DNA from: Marinilabilia rubra
Lineage (GTDB): Bacteria; Bacteroidota; Bacteroidia; Bacteroidales; Marinilabiliaceae
NCBI RefSeq assembly: GCF_003121985.1
Contig: NZ_QEWP01000025.1
Location: 1 to 48,497 of the forward strand
Direction: 5' to 3'
Length of the DNA stretch: 48,497 nt
Below the pieces are notes generated by a model that saw only the letters and a list, made by a program, of their open reading frames with translations, had not been told where the DNA came from and ran no database searches. Each line of letters begins with the position of its first letter. The first letter of the stretch is position 1. Both the position numbers and the translations under genes were made by a program. Shown here piece by piece: positions 35,032 through 43,606 of the stretch.

Positions 35032-36105
35032 TCAGACACCGGGAGTTCTCAAATTTCGTCCTTTCAATATTACTGAAATCACTACAGGCGCACCAATCAT
35101 GCTGGTTACTGCATTAATAGGTAAAGCTCCGTCAAATCCGGGGAGACGAGCAATCAAATTGGAAAAAAGTGCTACTGTCATCCCTGCAAAGACAACAGCC
35201 GGCAATAAGACCTTATGATCGGAGGTGCGAAACAGTCCCTTCGTTAAATGAGGTACTGCTAAGCCCAAAAATGCAATGGGCCCGCAAAAGGCTGTTATAG
35301 TTGCGGTTAATAGACCGGTACATAATATAATCAACAATCTGGAAAGTGAAATGTTAATTCCCAAATTGCCGGCATACTGCTCTCCCAAAAGCATTACGTT
35401 CAATGGCTTTACCAGGAAAAAAGAACCAAATAACCCAAGCACAACAATCGGGAAAAGCACCCACATTTGCGACCAGCTAACCGTTGAAAAACTTCCCAGC
35501 CCCCATATTACGTAAGCATGAACATCTTCCTTCATACTGTAAAATTTCAATATCCCCACTAAGGCAGAGGCAGCATAGCCAACCATAATGCCGACAATGA
35601 GAAGCATGGCATTATCTTTTAAATGCCGGGACAAAAACAAAACCAGTGTCAATATCAACGAAGCCCCAGCAAAAGCAGCGAGCGCAACAGATAAATGGCC
35701 CGTCCAGCCTAAATGACTCAAAGCAACGCCTCCTATTTTGCCGGCCAGTAACAATACCAAAGCCACGCCCAGGCCCGCTCCCGAACTAATTCCCAAAATG
35801 GATGGGCCGGCAAGAGGATTTCTGAACAAAGTTTGCATCTGAAGTCCACCAACCGCTAATCCGGCACCAGCCAATATTGCTGTAACCGTCTGTGGTAAAC
35901 GACTCTTCAGTACAATTAATCTCCAACTCTCCTCCGTTGATCCATTACCCAAAAGAATTTTAACCACCTCATTGATCGGAATATTAACAGATCCAAAAAT
36001 TAAATTGAGCAGAAATAAGGCAATGGACAGAATAATTAATCCGGAAATTAAAAAAAAAGTCAGTTGCCGCCCTTTAAGAAAATATATATAAGGCTTCCGC
36101 ATCAA
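35032..36105 (-). CDS. btuC: B12 importer permease (BtuC/FecCD family)
   Basis: A 357-residue membrane protein with about ten transmembrane helices. Family marks are LAGAGLAVGGLQMQTLFRNPLAGPSILGISSGAGLG near residues 79-113 and FCGPIAFLGLAVPHLTKGLFRTSDHKVLLP near 270-300, both diagnostic of the FecCD/BtuC type II importer permeases; the latter couples to the ATPase. It starts directly after the binding-protein gene, with adjacent stop and start codons, so the two are cotranscribed. FecCD permeases carry B12, heme or siderophores; the upstream cobalamin riboswitch points to B12 or cobinamide here. Confidence 0.9.
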   Translation of the reverse strand: MMRKPYIYFLKGRQLTFFLISGLIILSIALFLLNLIFGSVNIPINEVVKILLGNGSTEESWRLIVLKSRLPQTVTAILAGAGLAVGGLQMQTLFRNPLAGPSILGISSGAGLGVALVLLLAGKIGGVALSHLGWTGHLSVALAAFAGASLILTLVLFLSRHLKDNAMLLIVGIMVGYAASALVGILKFYSMKEDVHAYVIWGLGSFSTVSWSQMWVLFPIVVLGLFGSFFLVKPLNVMLLGEQYAGNLGINISLSRLLIILCTGLLTATITAFCGPIAFLGLAVPHLTKGLFRTSDHKVLLPAVVFAGMTVALFSNLIARLPGFDGALPINAVTSMIGAPVVISVILKGRNLRTPGV

Positions 36106-37260
36106 TTATTCGTTTAAAAATTCAAAATATACTGCTTCATAATTGGGGTATAGATTGGGATGCAGAGAAGCTGCCAAATCCTTTAAAACAACATCTGGTT
36201 CGATAATCCCTTTTTCATAAAACAGAGAGTGATGGGTATTACTAAATATGATCTTGCCATCTTTAAAGGCATGGAAATCACCATAACGTTCATCCATTTG
36301 CAGAAGATCATCCCTGGTAAACTGTCCGGCATGATTAACAGTGAAAATCCAATAATCACTGTCATGAAAATCATTAAAAACCGTTTCAAAGTCTAATCCC
36401 AAAGACCCGGTTCCTTCCCTGTCAGAGTATTCATAGGACGTTCCGGCATCATTAAAGAGACGAGCCATGTAACTCTCTCCGGCCGGCATATACCATATAG
36501 CATTAAAAAGTGTGCCGGTTACAACCGTAGGTCTGATATTTGTTTCTGATACTTTGCCGGTAATCGAATTATATCTTTCAGATATTTCTTTAAATATGGA
36601 GACTGCTTCTTTTTCTTTGTCAAAAAAAGCACTGAAAAACACAAGCCATTCTGCTCTGCCCAAAGGACTTGTCTCAAGATAACTGGCATCATTGATTAGT
36701 AAAAGTCCCGCATCCGCAAGATGGCTGTATCGGTTATCTTTAAAGGGAGACACGAAGATAAACTGAGGTGAAACTTCCAATAAGACTTCAACATCCGCTG
36801 CATTAGCCATTCCAACATTCCTAACCTCATCCTTTTTAAGGCGTTCCTGAATATAAGAATTGGAAATATATTGAGGCTCAGCAACACTTTTCAATGTTTC
36901 AAGCATCCCGATTTTCTCGGCAAAAACAACTTGCGTGGATGAAAATGCCGCCCAATTGGTTACAGGGAATTCGATGAAAGGAATTTGCGAGTTTCTGAAT
37001 TTTTCAGGAGTCGTTTCATCTCCCACCACAAATAGAGAACCTGCCCGTGTAGAATCCCAGGGGTCATAAACTTCAATTAACTTATTATCACCAAAATATG
37101 AAATTGAGAAACCTTTGGCATAAAAAGGAGTGTAAACCGAATCCGGTTCTTGATTTCCAAAAAGATTTTTTACCGGATCTTGTTTTTTATCTGAATTGCA
37201 AGCGGATAAAACAATTATTACAAGGGCCAACACCCACAAGAAAGTTCTTTGTACCATCAC
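36106..37260 (-). CDS. btuF: B12 importer substrate-binding lipoprotein (BtuF-like)
   Basis: A 384-residue lipoprotein; signal sequence with lipobox VLSAC (Cys21). The rest is a type III (helical-backbone) periplasmic binding protein of the BtuF/FepB family: VEFPVTNWAAFSSTQVVFAEKIG in the N-lobe, VGMANAADVEVLLEVSPQFIFVSP, and a C-lobe with DDLLQMDERYGDFHAFKDGKIIF. It is the first gene after the cobalamin riboswitch (leader about 250 bases) and is followed immediately by the permease. Some members bind siderophores, but the riboswitch makes a corrinoid the likely ligand. Confidence 0.87.
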   Translation of the reverse strand: MMVQRTFLWVLALVIIVLSACNSDKKQDPVKNLFGNQEPDSVYTPFYAKGFSISYFGDNKLIEVYDPWDSTRAGSLFVVGDETTPEKFRNSQIPFIEFPVTNWAAFSSTQVVFAEKIGMLETLKSVAEPQYISNSYIQERLKKDEVRNVGMANAADVEVLLEVSPQFIFVSPFKDNRYSHLADAGLLLINDASYLETSPLGRAEWLVFFSAFFDKEKEAVSIFKEISERYNSITGKVSETNIRPTVVTGTLFNAIWYMPAGESYMARLFNDAGTSYEYSDREGTGSLGLDFETVFNDFHDSDYWIFTVNHAGQFTRDDLLQMDERYGDFHAFKDGKIIFSNTHHSLFYEKGIIEPDVVLKDLAASLHPNLYPNYEAVYFEFLNE

Positions 37261-37300
37261 TTTTTCTCCCGAAAGCTTTTATTGGTTAAATATTTCTTGA

Positions 37301-37511
37301 TCAGGCAGGTCTTCTGGCTCTCCCAAACTGTAACGCCTTCCCGTCTTTTTCAATGATCAATAACCAATTAACAATTATCAGTAGGTTAAATAACTGATAT
37401 TCTAATTGACAGTGGCGTGAATGTTACAGTAATAAAAATGGGATTACAGCTGCGGGTACAGCTCCGGAATTTAACCGGATTCCCTGTTAGGCACAACAGC
37501 ACCTGTATCAA
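37301..37511 (-). ncRNA. Cobalamin (B12) riboswitch
   Basis: On the minus strand the elements come in order: AGGTGC near the 5' end (about 37505), the paired block GGGAATCCGG...CCGGAGCTGTACCCGCAGC (about 37447-37484), GCCACTG (37410-37416), and the 3' B12-box-like GAGCCAGAAGACCTGCC (37304-37320). These are the conserved parts of the AdoCbl riboswitch. High corrinoid should shut off the btuFCD-type genes just downstream. A matching promoter lies right upstream. Confidence 0.93.
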
Positions 37512-37517
37512 TGCTTG

Positions 37518-37548
37518 CAAAATTACATTAATTCAAGACAAATGCAAT
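37518..37548 (-). promoter_or_regulatory. Promoter of the riboswitch-btuFCD unit
   Basis: TTG at 37545-37547, a 19-base spacer, then TAATTTTG (37518-37525), reading the minus strand. This fits TTG/TAnnTTTG well and puts transcription start near 37512, the 5' edge of the riboswitch. Confidence 0.7.
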
Positions 37549-37552
37549 ACAA

Positions 37553-38770
37553 TTAGCGATTCCTCAGTTCAACATTTTCAATCAAGACCCATTTTCCCTT
37601 CTTAAACTCCAGAGCATCGTATGAAAAATCAGGTCCGTAATAACTTCTGTCACCTTCATACATAGGCTCCATAGGTGCAAGATGATCCAATACGATAAGC
37701 TCTTCTCTTTCATCGAAGCGCAACATCATATTAGCCTGATTGCTGTATTCATAAACCAGTCTTCTTTTGGTGCGGCCATTTATTTCAAATATAGAACCGC
37801 CGAACTTAGGTGTTCCTCGTTTGGAAAAACTTAAGACGTCCACTATTCTTAACTTCGAAAAAGCATCATTTCCATTATGGCCCAAAAGTGTGTAGTACAT
37901 ATCGCCTTTATACTTTTGAGAAACCATCTGATAGTAGACTGCTCCAAACCATTTGGAAGTGTTCAAAACAGCATATTCAGGAGTAGAAATATCCTTGCGC
38001 CTGTCTTTGAGTTGAAAAACGTTTACCATTCCACCATCTTCATTCTTCACTGCCAAAACTCCATAAAAGAAGTGCTCTCCCATTCTTTCTTCCACATTCC
38101 AGGTCACAATTTTCACTCGCTGATCGGATGAAATTAATGTGGATAATCCTTCCAGACCTGAAAAATCATTTCCGAATAATTCTGAATTGGAAAGTAAGGC
38201 AGAAACTCTGTTTTCCAATGAATCAGAAACCTCGAAAGCAACCTTCCCGCCCCTCTGCTCAGACAAACGCCTGACTAAAAGAGCGGTTTTAATATCAGGT
38301 ATATTGAAGAGTAATTCTTTGCCATGCTTTATTTCTACTGATGCTATGTCAGAATCAGTCACATCCATATTATTCAAAACAATCTGGGCATGCTCCTGGT
38401 CAATATCAATAGTCGACTCCTTAACCAATGCCCGGGCATTGCCATTAGCCGTGGAACAAAGACAGTAATAAATTCGATCGGGACGGTATTCGAAAGAAAC
38501 ATACGCGGCGAGCAGCGAAAAACCTCCATTGGTATCAATTCTTTGCCATTCGGGCAACTCCTCAAGATGGTCTATAAATGCTTCATTGTGCTGAAGTTCC
38601 TGCTCCAGATAATTAAGGAATGAAACGGATCTAAAATCCTTTTCATTATCATCTGCGTTAATAAAACGGTTCCAGACATCTTGCAATTTTTGAAATTCTT
38701 TGCTTTGCCCTTTAAGAGAACCAAAAGTTATTGATAACAGAATAATAATAAAATACACCGTCCTGACCAT
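37553..38770 (-). CDS. Secreted protein of unknown function
   Basis: A 405-residue protein with a signal peptide (1-21, ending LKGQ). I recognise no family. The N-terminal third is helical and charged (residues 25-75); the rest is mixed with many strands, including FYGVLAVKNEDGGMVNVFQLKDRR and GGSIFEINGRTKRRLVYEYS, which look like a domain-sized beta-rich unit. It ends only a few bases before the B12 promoter, so its 3' end and that promoter are packed together. Length, signal peptide and continuous coding pattern make a real gene likely; no function is proposed. Confidence 0.65.
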   Translation of the reverse strand: MVRTVYFIIILLSITFGSLKGQSKEFQKLQDVWNRFINADDNEKDFRSVSFLNYLEQELQHNEAFIDHLEELPEWQRIDTNGGFSLLAAYVSFEYRPDRIYYCLCSTANGNARALVKESTIDIDQEHAQIVLNNMDVTDSDIASVEIKHGKELLFNIPDIKTALLVRRLSEQRGGKVAFEVSDSLENRVSALLSNSELFGNDFSGLEGLSTLISSDQRVKIVTWNVEERMGEHFFYGVLAVKNEDGGMVNVFQLKDRRKDISTPEYAVLNTSKWFGAVYYQMVSQKYKGDMYYTLLGHNGNDAFSKLRIVDVLSFSKRGTPKFGGSIFEINGRTKRRLVYEYSNQANMMLRFDEREELIVLDHLAPMEPMYEGDRSYYGPDFSYDALEFKKGKWVLIENVELRNR

Positions 38771-38812
38771 AAGAGACTATTTTAAATATCTATATTTTTA
38801 AATATATTTGTA

Positions 38813-38820
38813 AAATCAAA
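38813..38820 (+). promoter_or_regulatory. Putative -7 motif of the DUF6132-like gene
   Basis: TATATTTG fits TAnnTTTG, about 70 bases before the start at 38890, inside a very AT-rich divergent region where chance matches are likely. Confidence 0.3.
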
Positions 38821-38889
38821 ATATAAGAAAACAGCAAAATTTCTTATTATTTTTTGTTTACAAATAGCATGCAAAAGAAAATAATAAAA

Positions 38890-39081
38890 ATGGAAAACAA
38901 AGAAAATAAAAAAATACCAAGGTGGGCGCGTATTGCGATTGGAATAGTTGCGGGAGCTCTTTTGGGTTATGGTTATTATTATTTTATAGGATGTAACGGG
39001 GGTACCTGCCCGATTACCAGCAACCCGTGGAACAGCACATTCGGTGGAATGGCGTTGGGAGTCCTTTGGACAGTAAAATAA
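38890..39081 (+). CDS. Small DUF6132-like membrane protein
   Basis: A 63-residue protein with two hydrophobic segments (about 13-31 and 46-62) around CNGGTCPITSNPWNST. The CxxGTCPITSNPWNS block resembles a small Bacteroidota membrane family (DUF6132) with a conserved Cys pair; those members often occur near redox or rhodanese-type genes. I prefer ATG at 38890 over the in-frame ATGs at 38854 and 38869 because family members begin with a short charged stretch. The function is unknown. Confidence 0.7.
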   Translation: MENKENKKIPRWARIAIGIVAGALLGYGYYYFIGCNGGTCPITSNPWNSTFGGMALGVLWTVK

Positions 39082-39094
39082 AACCTTTGAGGAT

Positions 39095-39152
39095 AAGGTT
39101 GAGATTGAGGTTGAGAAATTCGATACTTAAACTCAACCTTAACCTCGACCTT
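39095..39152. terminator. Bidirectional terminator-like hairpin
   Basis: AAGGTTGAGATTGAGGTTGAG-type repeats (39095-39115) pair with CTCAACCTTAACCTCGACCTT-type repeats (39132-39152), about 18 of 21 positions, between convergent genes. The arms are themselves tandem GGTTGAG-like units. Confidence 0.65.
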
Positions 39153-39167
39153 AATCTATAAATTTAT

Positions 39168-40199
39168 TCAATCCCAATTTAAGATAACTTTCCCGCAATT
39201 ACCCTCTTCCATTATTTCAAATCCTTTTTGAAAGTCATCAACATGGAAACGATGGGTAATCATAGGCGACAAATCGAGTCCTGACATCAGCATTTGCTCC
39301 ATATGATACCAGGTTTCGAACATTTCACGACCATATATACCTTTTAACATCAATCCTTTAAAAATAATGGTATTCCAGTCGACTACGGTGGAAGGAGGCA
39401 AAATTCCCAACAGCGAAATTTTACCCGAGTTATACATATTGGCAAGCAATTGATTGAAAGCAGCGGGAGCTCCCGAACACTCCAATCCGATATCAAAACC
39501 AATCATCCCCAACTCATTAGTAACATCCTCAAGGTTTTCTTTTTGGGGGTTAACAACGCGATCGGCTCCCATTTTTCGGGCAAGATCGGCACGGTATTCA
39601 TTCATTTCAGTAGCTACGACATACCTTGCCCCTGCAAATTTTGCAATTGACACACACATACTCCCAATTAACCCGGCCCCGGTCACCAATACGTCTTCTC
39701 CAATAAGGGGAAAAGAAAGAGCAGTATGGGTGGCATTCCCGAAAGGATCCATAATGGAAACAATCTCATCAGGAATTTTGGAATTAATTTTCATAACGTT
39801 ATTAGATGGAACTTTGACATACTCAGCAAAGGCCCCATCAATATTTACTCCAATTCCAACCGTTTTTTCGCAAATATGCTGGCGTCCGCGTCGGCAGTTT
39901 CGACAATGTCCGCAAGCGATATGACCTTCTCCGGTAACCCGGTCCCCCTCTTTAACATTGGTCACTTCTGACCCCACAGCCGCAACATATCCCACATATT
40001 CGTGTCCAATGGTCATTGGCGTTTTTATGGTTTTCTGTGCCCAATCATCCCACTTGTAGATATGTAAATCGGTGCCGCAAATAGAAGTCTTTGTGACATT
40101 AATAATAACATCGTTATGACCGGGTTCTGGAATTGGAACTTCTTTCATCCAAATGCCTTTTTCAGGTTTGGCCTTTACAAGAGCTTTCATTGTTTCCAT
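39168..40199 (-). CDS. tdh: L-threonine 3-dehydrogenase
   Basis: A 343-residue zinc medium-chain dehydrogenase that oxidises threonine to 2-amino-3-ketobutyrate with NAD+. Catalytic zinc residues: Cys41 ([10 protein letters not shown]) and His66-Glu67 (GHEYVG). Structural zinc cysteines 96, 99, 102 and 110 are all present. The Rossmann motif is [26 protein letters not shown] and [10 protein letters not shown] match Tdh rather than other alcohol dehydrogenases. The ATG at 40190 ([15 protein letters not shown]) matches the family start better than 40199. No kbl (2-amino-3-ketobutyrate CoA ligase) gene is adjacent. Confidence 0.92.
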   Translation of the reverse strand: METMKALVKAKPEKGIWMKEVPIPEPGHNDVIINVTKTSICGTDLHIYKWDDWAQKTIKTPMTIGHEYVGYVAAVGSEVTNVKEGDRVTGEGHIACGHCRNCRRGRQHICEKTVGIGVNIDGAFAEYVKVPSNNVMKINSKIPDEIVSIMDPFGNATHTALSFPLIGEDVLVTGAGLIGSMCVSIAKFAGARYVVATEMNEYRADLARKMGADRVVNPQKENLEDVTNELGMIGFDIGLECSGAPAAFNQLLANMYNSGKISLLGILPPSTVVDWNTIIFKGLMLKGIYGREMFETWYHMEQMLMSGLDLSPMITHRFHVDDFQKGFEIMEEGNCGKVILNWD

Positions 40200-40269
40200 A
40201 CAGTTGATAGTTTTATCCTGACCGATGATAAAATCAGATTTATAACCTATAAAAAAATTGACAGATCAT

Positions 40270-40317
40270 TAAAAAAGGAAAGGGGCCCAAATACAATCTT
40301 GCTTGGAATCCCCCTTA
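40270..40317 (-). terminator. Terminator of ppk1
   Basis: AAGGGG and CCCCTT (40280-40285 with 40311-40316), with an inner CCAA/TTGG pair, followed on the minus strand by six T residues; about 50 bases after the ppk1 stop. Confidence 0.6.
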
Positions 40318-40367
40318 ACTTTTAGTACAAAGTTACAATGAGCATCTTCTGTAAAAAACAACAATCA

Positions 40368-42467
40368 TCAGGTTTTGGAAGCCGTTTCTTCAATTTTTTC
40401 AATATCCGGTTCAAGATGTTGGTTTATATTGCTCAGGTATTTGTAAAATTCAATTTGCGAACGAAAAGGTTTCTCTCCGTCAACAGGCTTATTAAGATGA
40501 TTATTTAATTCATTATCAAGAATTCTTGCTGCACTGGTATCGTTCCACTGAATTTTAAACATGTCTCTTAATTGCTTTTTAAGTGACTTGTCATAAATAG
40601 GGCAAGCCACTTCAACCCGCCTGTCCATGTTACGTGACATAAGATCGGCTGATGCAATATAAATTCGCTCTCTTTCCCCTTTTCCTATCACATAAAAGCG
40701 ACTATGTTCGAGAAACCGATCAATAAGACCAATGGAAGGTATAGGTTCTGAGTTTTTATCAAAATCAGGCATCAGACTAAACATTCCTCTCACATTCAGC
40801 CTTACATCCACTCCTGCCCTTTTGGCCTGATAAAGCTTCCTGATGGTACGGTAATCGGCAAGGTTGTTTACCTTAATCCAAAGCCGGGCCTCGCCACCTT
40901 CCTTTGCAATACGTATTTCTTTATTGATAAGCTCATTGAATTTCTTTCTCAGATAAAACGGGGATACCCATAAATGACTGTAACGGGCAATCCGATAGTT
41001 CTTATCAAAGAACTCAAAAACAGCAGCAACCTCACGGGCAATGCCATCGTGTGCTGTCATCAACAAGTGATCACTAAAGACTTTTGCTGAATCTTCATTG
41101 AAATTACCGGTTCCTACACATGCATATGTTTTATAGTGGCTTCCCTCCTTTCGGACAACCGAACAAAGTTTGGAGTGAACTTTAAGCCCCTTAACGCCAT
41201 ATATCACCTTAACTCCGGCGTCCTGAAGTTTATTGGCCCATTTAATATTATGAAGTTCATCAAATCTTGCCTGAAGTTCCAACACCACAGTTACCTTTTT
41301 CCCATTGCGCGCAGCATTGACAAGAGCATCCATAACATTAGAGTGCTTGGCCACACGATAAATGGTTATTTTTATATCACTTACCAAAGGATCTATACTT
41401 GCCTCCCTTAAAAAATCAATAAAATGCAGAAAGGAATGGTACGGGAAATGCAAAAGAATATCTCTTTCATGTAAAACCGGAAAAACAGACTGACCATTTG
41501 GGTAGGATTCGTGACGAATAGGTGGCAAAGGATTGTACACCATGTCAGTTCCTCCTATTTTGGGAAAATCCATAAAGTCTTTGAAGTTATGATATCTTCC
41601 TCCCTGAATAATGGCATCATCCCTGGTAAAATGAAGCTTTCGCAACAGAATCTCCAAAAGATCTTCGGGCATCTCCTTGTCAAATACAAAACGAACCGGC
41701 GGAGCATCTTTTCTTCGTTCCAGACTTTGCGCAATAGCACTAACATAACTTTCCGAAATGTCATCGTCTATATCCAGCTCTGCATCACGGGTGAGTTTAA
41801 AAGTGTAGGCACCTATCTCATCAAATTCAAACATGTAGAAAATGTCTTTTAACTCGTAACGAATAACATCGTCGAGCAAAAGCATGCAAGTAGAACGTTC
41901 ACTTGAAGGCACAATAAAAAAACGCCCTAACGCATCCACCGGAACCTCTACTAATGCATAAACAGATTTTCCGGTATCTTTTTTTCTCAATATTACACCA
42001 AGATAAATGGCATCATCTTTCAAATCAGGTAACGGTCGTCTTTTTGAAATTATGATAGGCATTAATTTTGGACGGACTTTATGCTCAAAAACCCTTCTTA
42101 CATATTCTCCCTGCTTTTCGTTCAGAGATTTTTCATCCAGCATATAGACATTGTGAGCTTCCAGTTCTTTTATGATCTGCTCATAAATCCGTCCAAATTC
42201 AATTCCCTGCTTTCTAACGAGACGATTGACTTCCTTAAGTGTTTTTCTTGGTGAGGTGCCATCAAATTCAGTGTCTTTACCCAACTGAACAAGTCGCTTT
42301 AGCAAAGCCACACGCACCCTGAAATATTCATCCAGATTATTGGAGTAAATACCCAGAAACTTAATCCGCTCAATCAGAGGCACCTCCTTTTTTGATGCCT
42401 CTTGCAGTAAACGTTCGTTAAAGAAGAGCCAACTTAATTCTTTAGACCTGTATTTGGAGTATATCAT
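40368..42467 (-). CDS. ppk1: Polyphosphate kinase 1
   Basis: A 699-residue enzyme that makes inorganic polyphosphate from ATP. The N-terminal domain opens KELSWLFFNERLLQEA and continues with FLGIYSNNLDEYFRVRVA, the family signature. The two phospholipase-D-like domains follow: SDIKITIYRVAKHSNVMDALVNAARNGKKVTVVLELQARFDE, GLKVHSKLCSVVRKE with the phospho-acceptor histidine, and THEGTGNFNE-type YACVGTGNFNEDSAKVFSDH. The length fits (680-720). It is divergent from the flavoprotein gene at 42702. No ppx gene is adjacent. Confidence 0.95.
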   Translation of the reverse strand: MIYSKYRSKELSWLFFNERLLQEASKKEVPLIERIKFLGIYSNNLDEYFRVRVALLKRLVQLGKDTEFDGTSPRKTLKEVNRLVRKQGIEFGRIYEQIIKELEAHNVYMLDEKSLNEKQGEYVRRVFEHKVRPKLMPIIISKRRPLPDLKDDAIYLGVILRKKDTGKSVYALVEVPVDALGRFFIVPSSERSTCMLLLDDVIRYELKDIFYMFEFDEIGAYTFKLTRDAELDIDDDISESYVSAIAQSLERRKDAPPVRFVFDKEMPEDLLEILLRKLHFTRDDAIIQGGRYHNFKDFMDFPKIGGTDMVYNPLPPIRHESYPNGQSVFPVLHERDILLHFPYHSFLHFIDFLREASIDPLVSDIKITIYRVAKHSNVMDALVNAARNGKKVTVVLELQARFDELHNIKWANKLQDAGVKVIYGVKGLKVHSKLCSVVRKEGSHYKTYACVGTGNFNEDSAKVFSDHLLMTAHDGIAREVAAVFEFFDKNYRIARYSHLWVSPFYLRKKFNELINKEIRIAKEGGEARLWIKVNNLADYRTIRKLYQAKRAGVDVRLNVRGMFSLMPDFDKNSEPIPSIGLIDRFLEHSRFYVIGKGERERIYIASADLMSRNMDRRVEVACPIYDKSLKKQLRDMFKIQWNDTSAARILDNELNNHLNKPVDGEKPFRSQIEFYKYLSNINQHLEPDIEKIEETASKT

Positions 42468-42494
42468 TTCTGAAACTTAAAGATTATGCATTAA

Positions 42495-42502
42495 CAAAAC
42501 TA
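42495..42502 (-). promoter_or_regulatory. Putative -7 motif of ppk1
   Basis: TAGTTTTG on the minus strand, 27 bases before the ppk1 start. No -33 at ideal spacing. Confidence 0.4.
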
Positions 42503-42701
42503 AAATTTATACAATTTGTTGACGTTTTCCAAATATTAATTTTTCAAAAAAGATCTCTCCTTTGTCTGTTTTCCTAACATTTTATTGGGATACAGCATCA
42601 TGCATCTTTCTTACATGGTCTTTTCGGATTTTTTTATCCGCTTTCTTGAACCATTCTTCCTTCAAGCGGTTTCCTTAAAAATCAAATCAAAAACAAAAAC
42701 T

Positions 42702-43379
42702 ATGGAAGTATCAGAAGCCAATAAAATATCTACAAAGCTTCATGAGATCGTCGATATGCTTCACCTAAACGATTCCACTTTTATTGTCAGACTGGAAAAG
42801 AACGGGGTTAATTTCAAAGCGGGACAGCACATTAATGTGGGCCCCGCTAACAGCATTCATACAAGAGAATATTCGGTTTACAGTGGAGAAAATGATGAAT
42901 ATCTTGACATTCTTGTAAAAGAAGTTACCGATGGTTTTATATCCCCTGTTCTAAAAAAGCAAAAGCCGGGAAATATGCTAATTGTTGAAGAACCCGTTGG
43001 TTACTTTTCATTACCTCAAAATATAAAACCAGACCAAAAACTATTATTAATAGCCAGTGGAACAGGTATTTCCCCCTTCCACAGTTTTATAAAAACTACT
43101 CCCAACCTCAACTATAAATTGATCCATGGAGTAAGAAATTTATCAGAAAGATACGATTTTGACTTTTACGAACCATCAAGGTATATTGCTTGCACTTCAC
43201 GTCAAAAAAGCGATGAATCCTATTTTGGCCGTGTAACGCACTACCTTGAAGAGAACCCTGTAAGTCCGGAAACACAGTGTTACCTTTGTGGGAACTCCGG
43301 CATGATTCATGATACTTATGACATCCTTGAAAACCAAGGGATTGCCTCAGAAAACATTCATGCTGAAGTTTATTTTTAG
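42702..43379 (+). CDS. Ferredoxin-NADP reductase-like flavoprotein
   Basis: A 225-residue FAD/NAD(P)-binding oxidoreductase. The FAD domain (about 1-95) has FKAGQHINV and the RxYS motif TREYSVYSG. The NAD(P) domain has LLIASGTGISPFHSF near residues 103-117 and CYLCGNSGMIHDTYDIL near the end; the C-terminal residue pair is aromatic (YF). It could pass electrons to ferredoxin or flavodoxin, but no ferredoxin gene is near and other FNR-superfamily roles are possible. I chose the ATG at 42702; the frame extends upstream to 42585 but the added 39 residues resemble intergenic sequence. Confidence 0.82.
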   Translation: MEVSEANKISTKLHEIVDMLHLNDSTFIVRLEKNGVNFKAGQHINVGPANSIHTREYSVYSGENDEYLDILVKEVTDGFISPVLKKQKPGNMLIVEEPVGYFSLPQNIKPDQKLLLIASGTGISPFHSFIKTTPNLNYKLIHGVRNLSERYDFDFYEPSRYIACTSRQKSDESYFGRVTHYLEENPVSPETQCYLCGNSGMIHDTYDILENQGIASENIHAEVYF

Positions 43380-43438
43380 CGCCCAACGAAATAGGTTCCT
43401 GCCAGAAAGGGTTTTGGATTCCTTACCAATCAATAGAT

Positions 43439-43462
43439 CGTTAGATTTTTAGATACCTGCCT
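43439..43462 (+). repeat. Short dispersed repeat
   Basis: It matches 13921-13944 at 22 of 24 positions and is followed by a CTGCC...GGCAG inverted repeat. Confidence 0.5.
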
Positions 43463-43494
43463 CCTCACGGCAGTCAGGAAAGATTTAAGATTAG

Positions 43495-43552
43495 AGACGC
43501 ACGGCCGAGCATCTTTACAACCTCCCTTTAGGAGAAACGGAACCGTGCGTCT
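43495..43552. repeat. Compound inverted repeat between convergent genes
   Basis: AGACGCACGG (43495-43504) and CCGTGCGTCT (43543-43552) are perfect 10-base arms. Inside the 38-base loop CTCC/GGAG form a small second hairpin (43522-43534). It lies between the flavoprotein gene and purL and may end transcription from either side. Confidence 0.6.
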
Positions 43553-43606
43553 TCAAACTTGTTATAGAAAATCCATTACCGGACGTCTTCTTCCTTTAAT
43601 TACATT

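Noticed and set aside
36106-37260. Siderophore or heme-binding protein for the ABC importer
   Set aside because: The family permits it, but the cobalamin riboswitch directly upstream favours corrinoids.
42585-42701. 39-codon N-terminal extension of the flavoprotein
   Set aside because: The extension is hydrophobic but unlike the family; the internal ATG at 42702 gives the normal FNR-like start.
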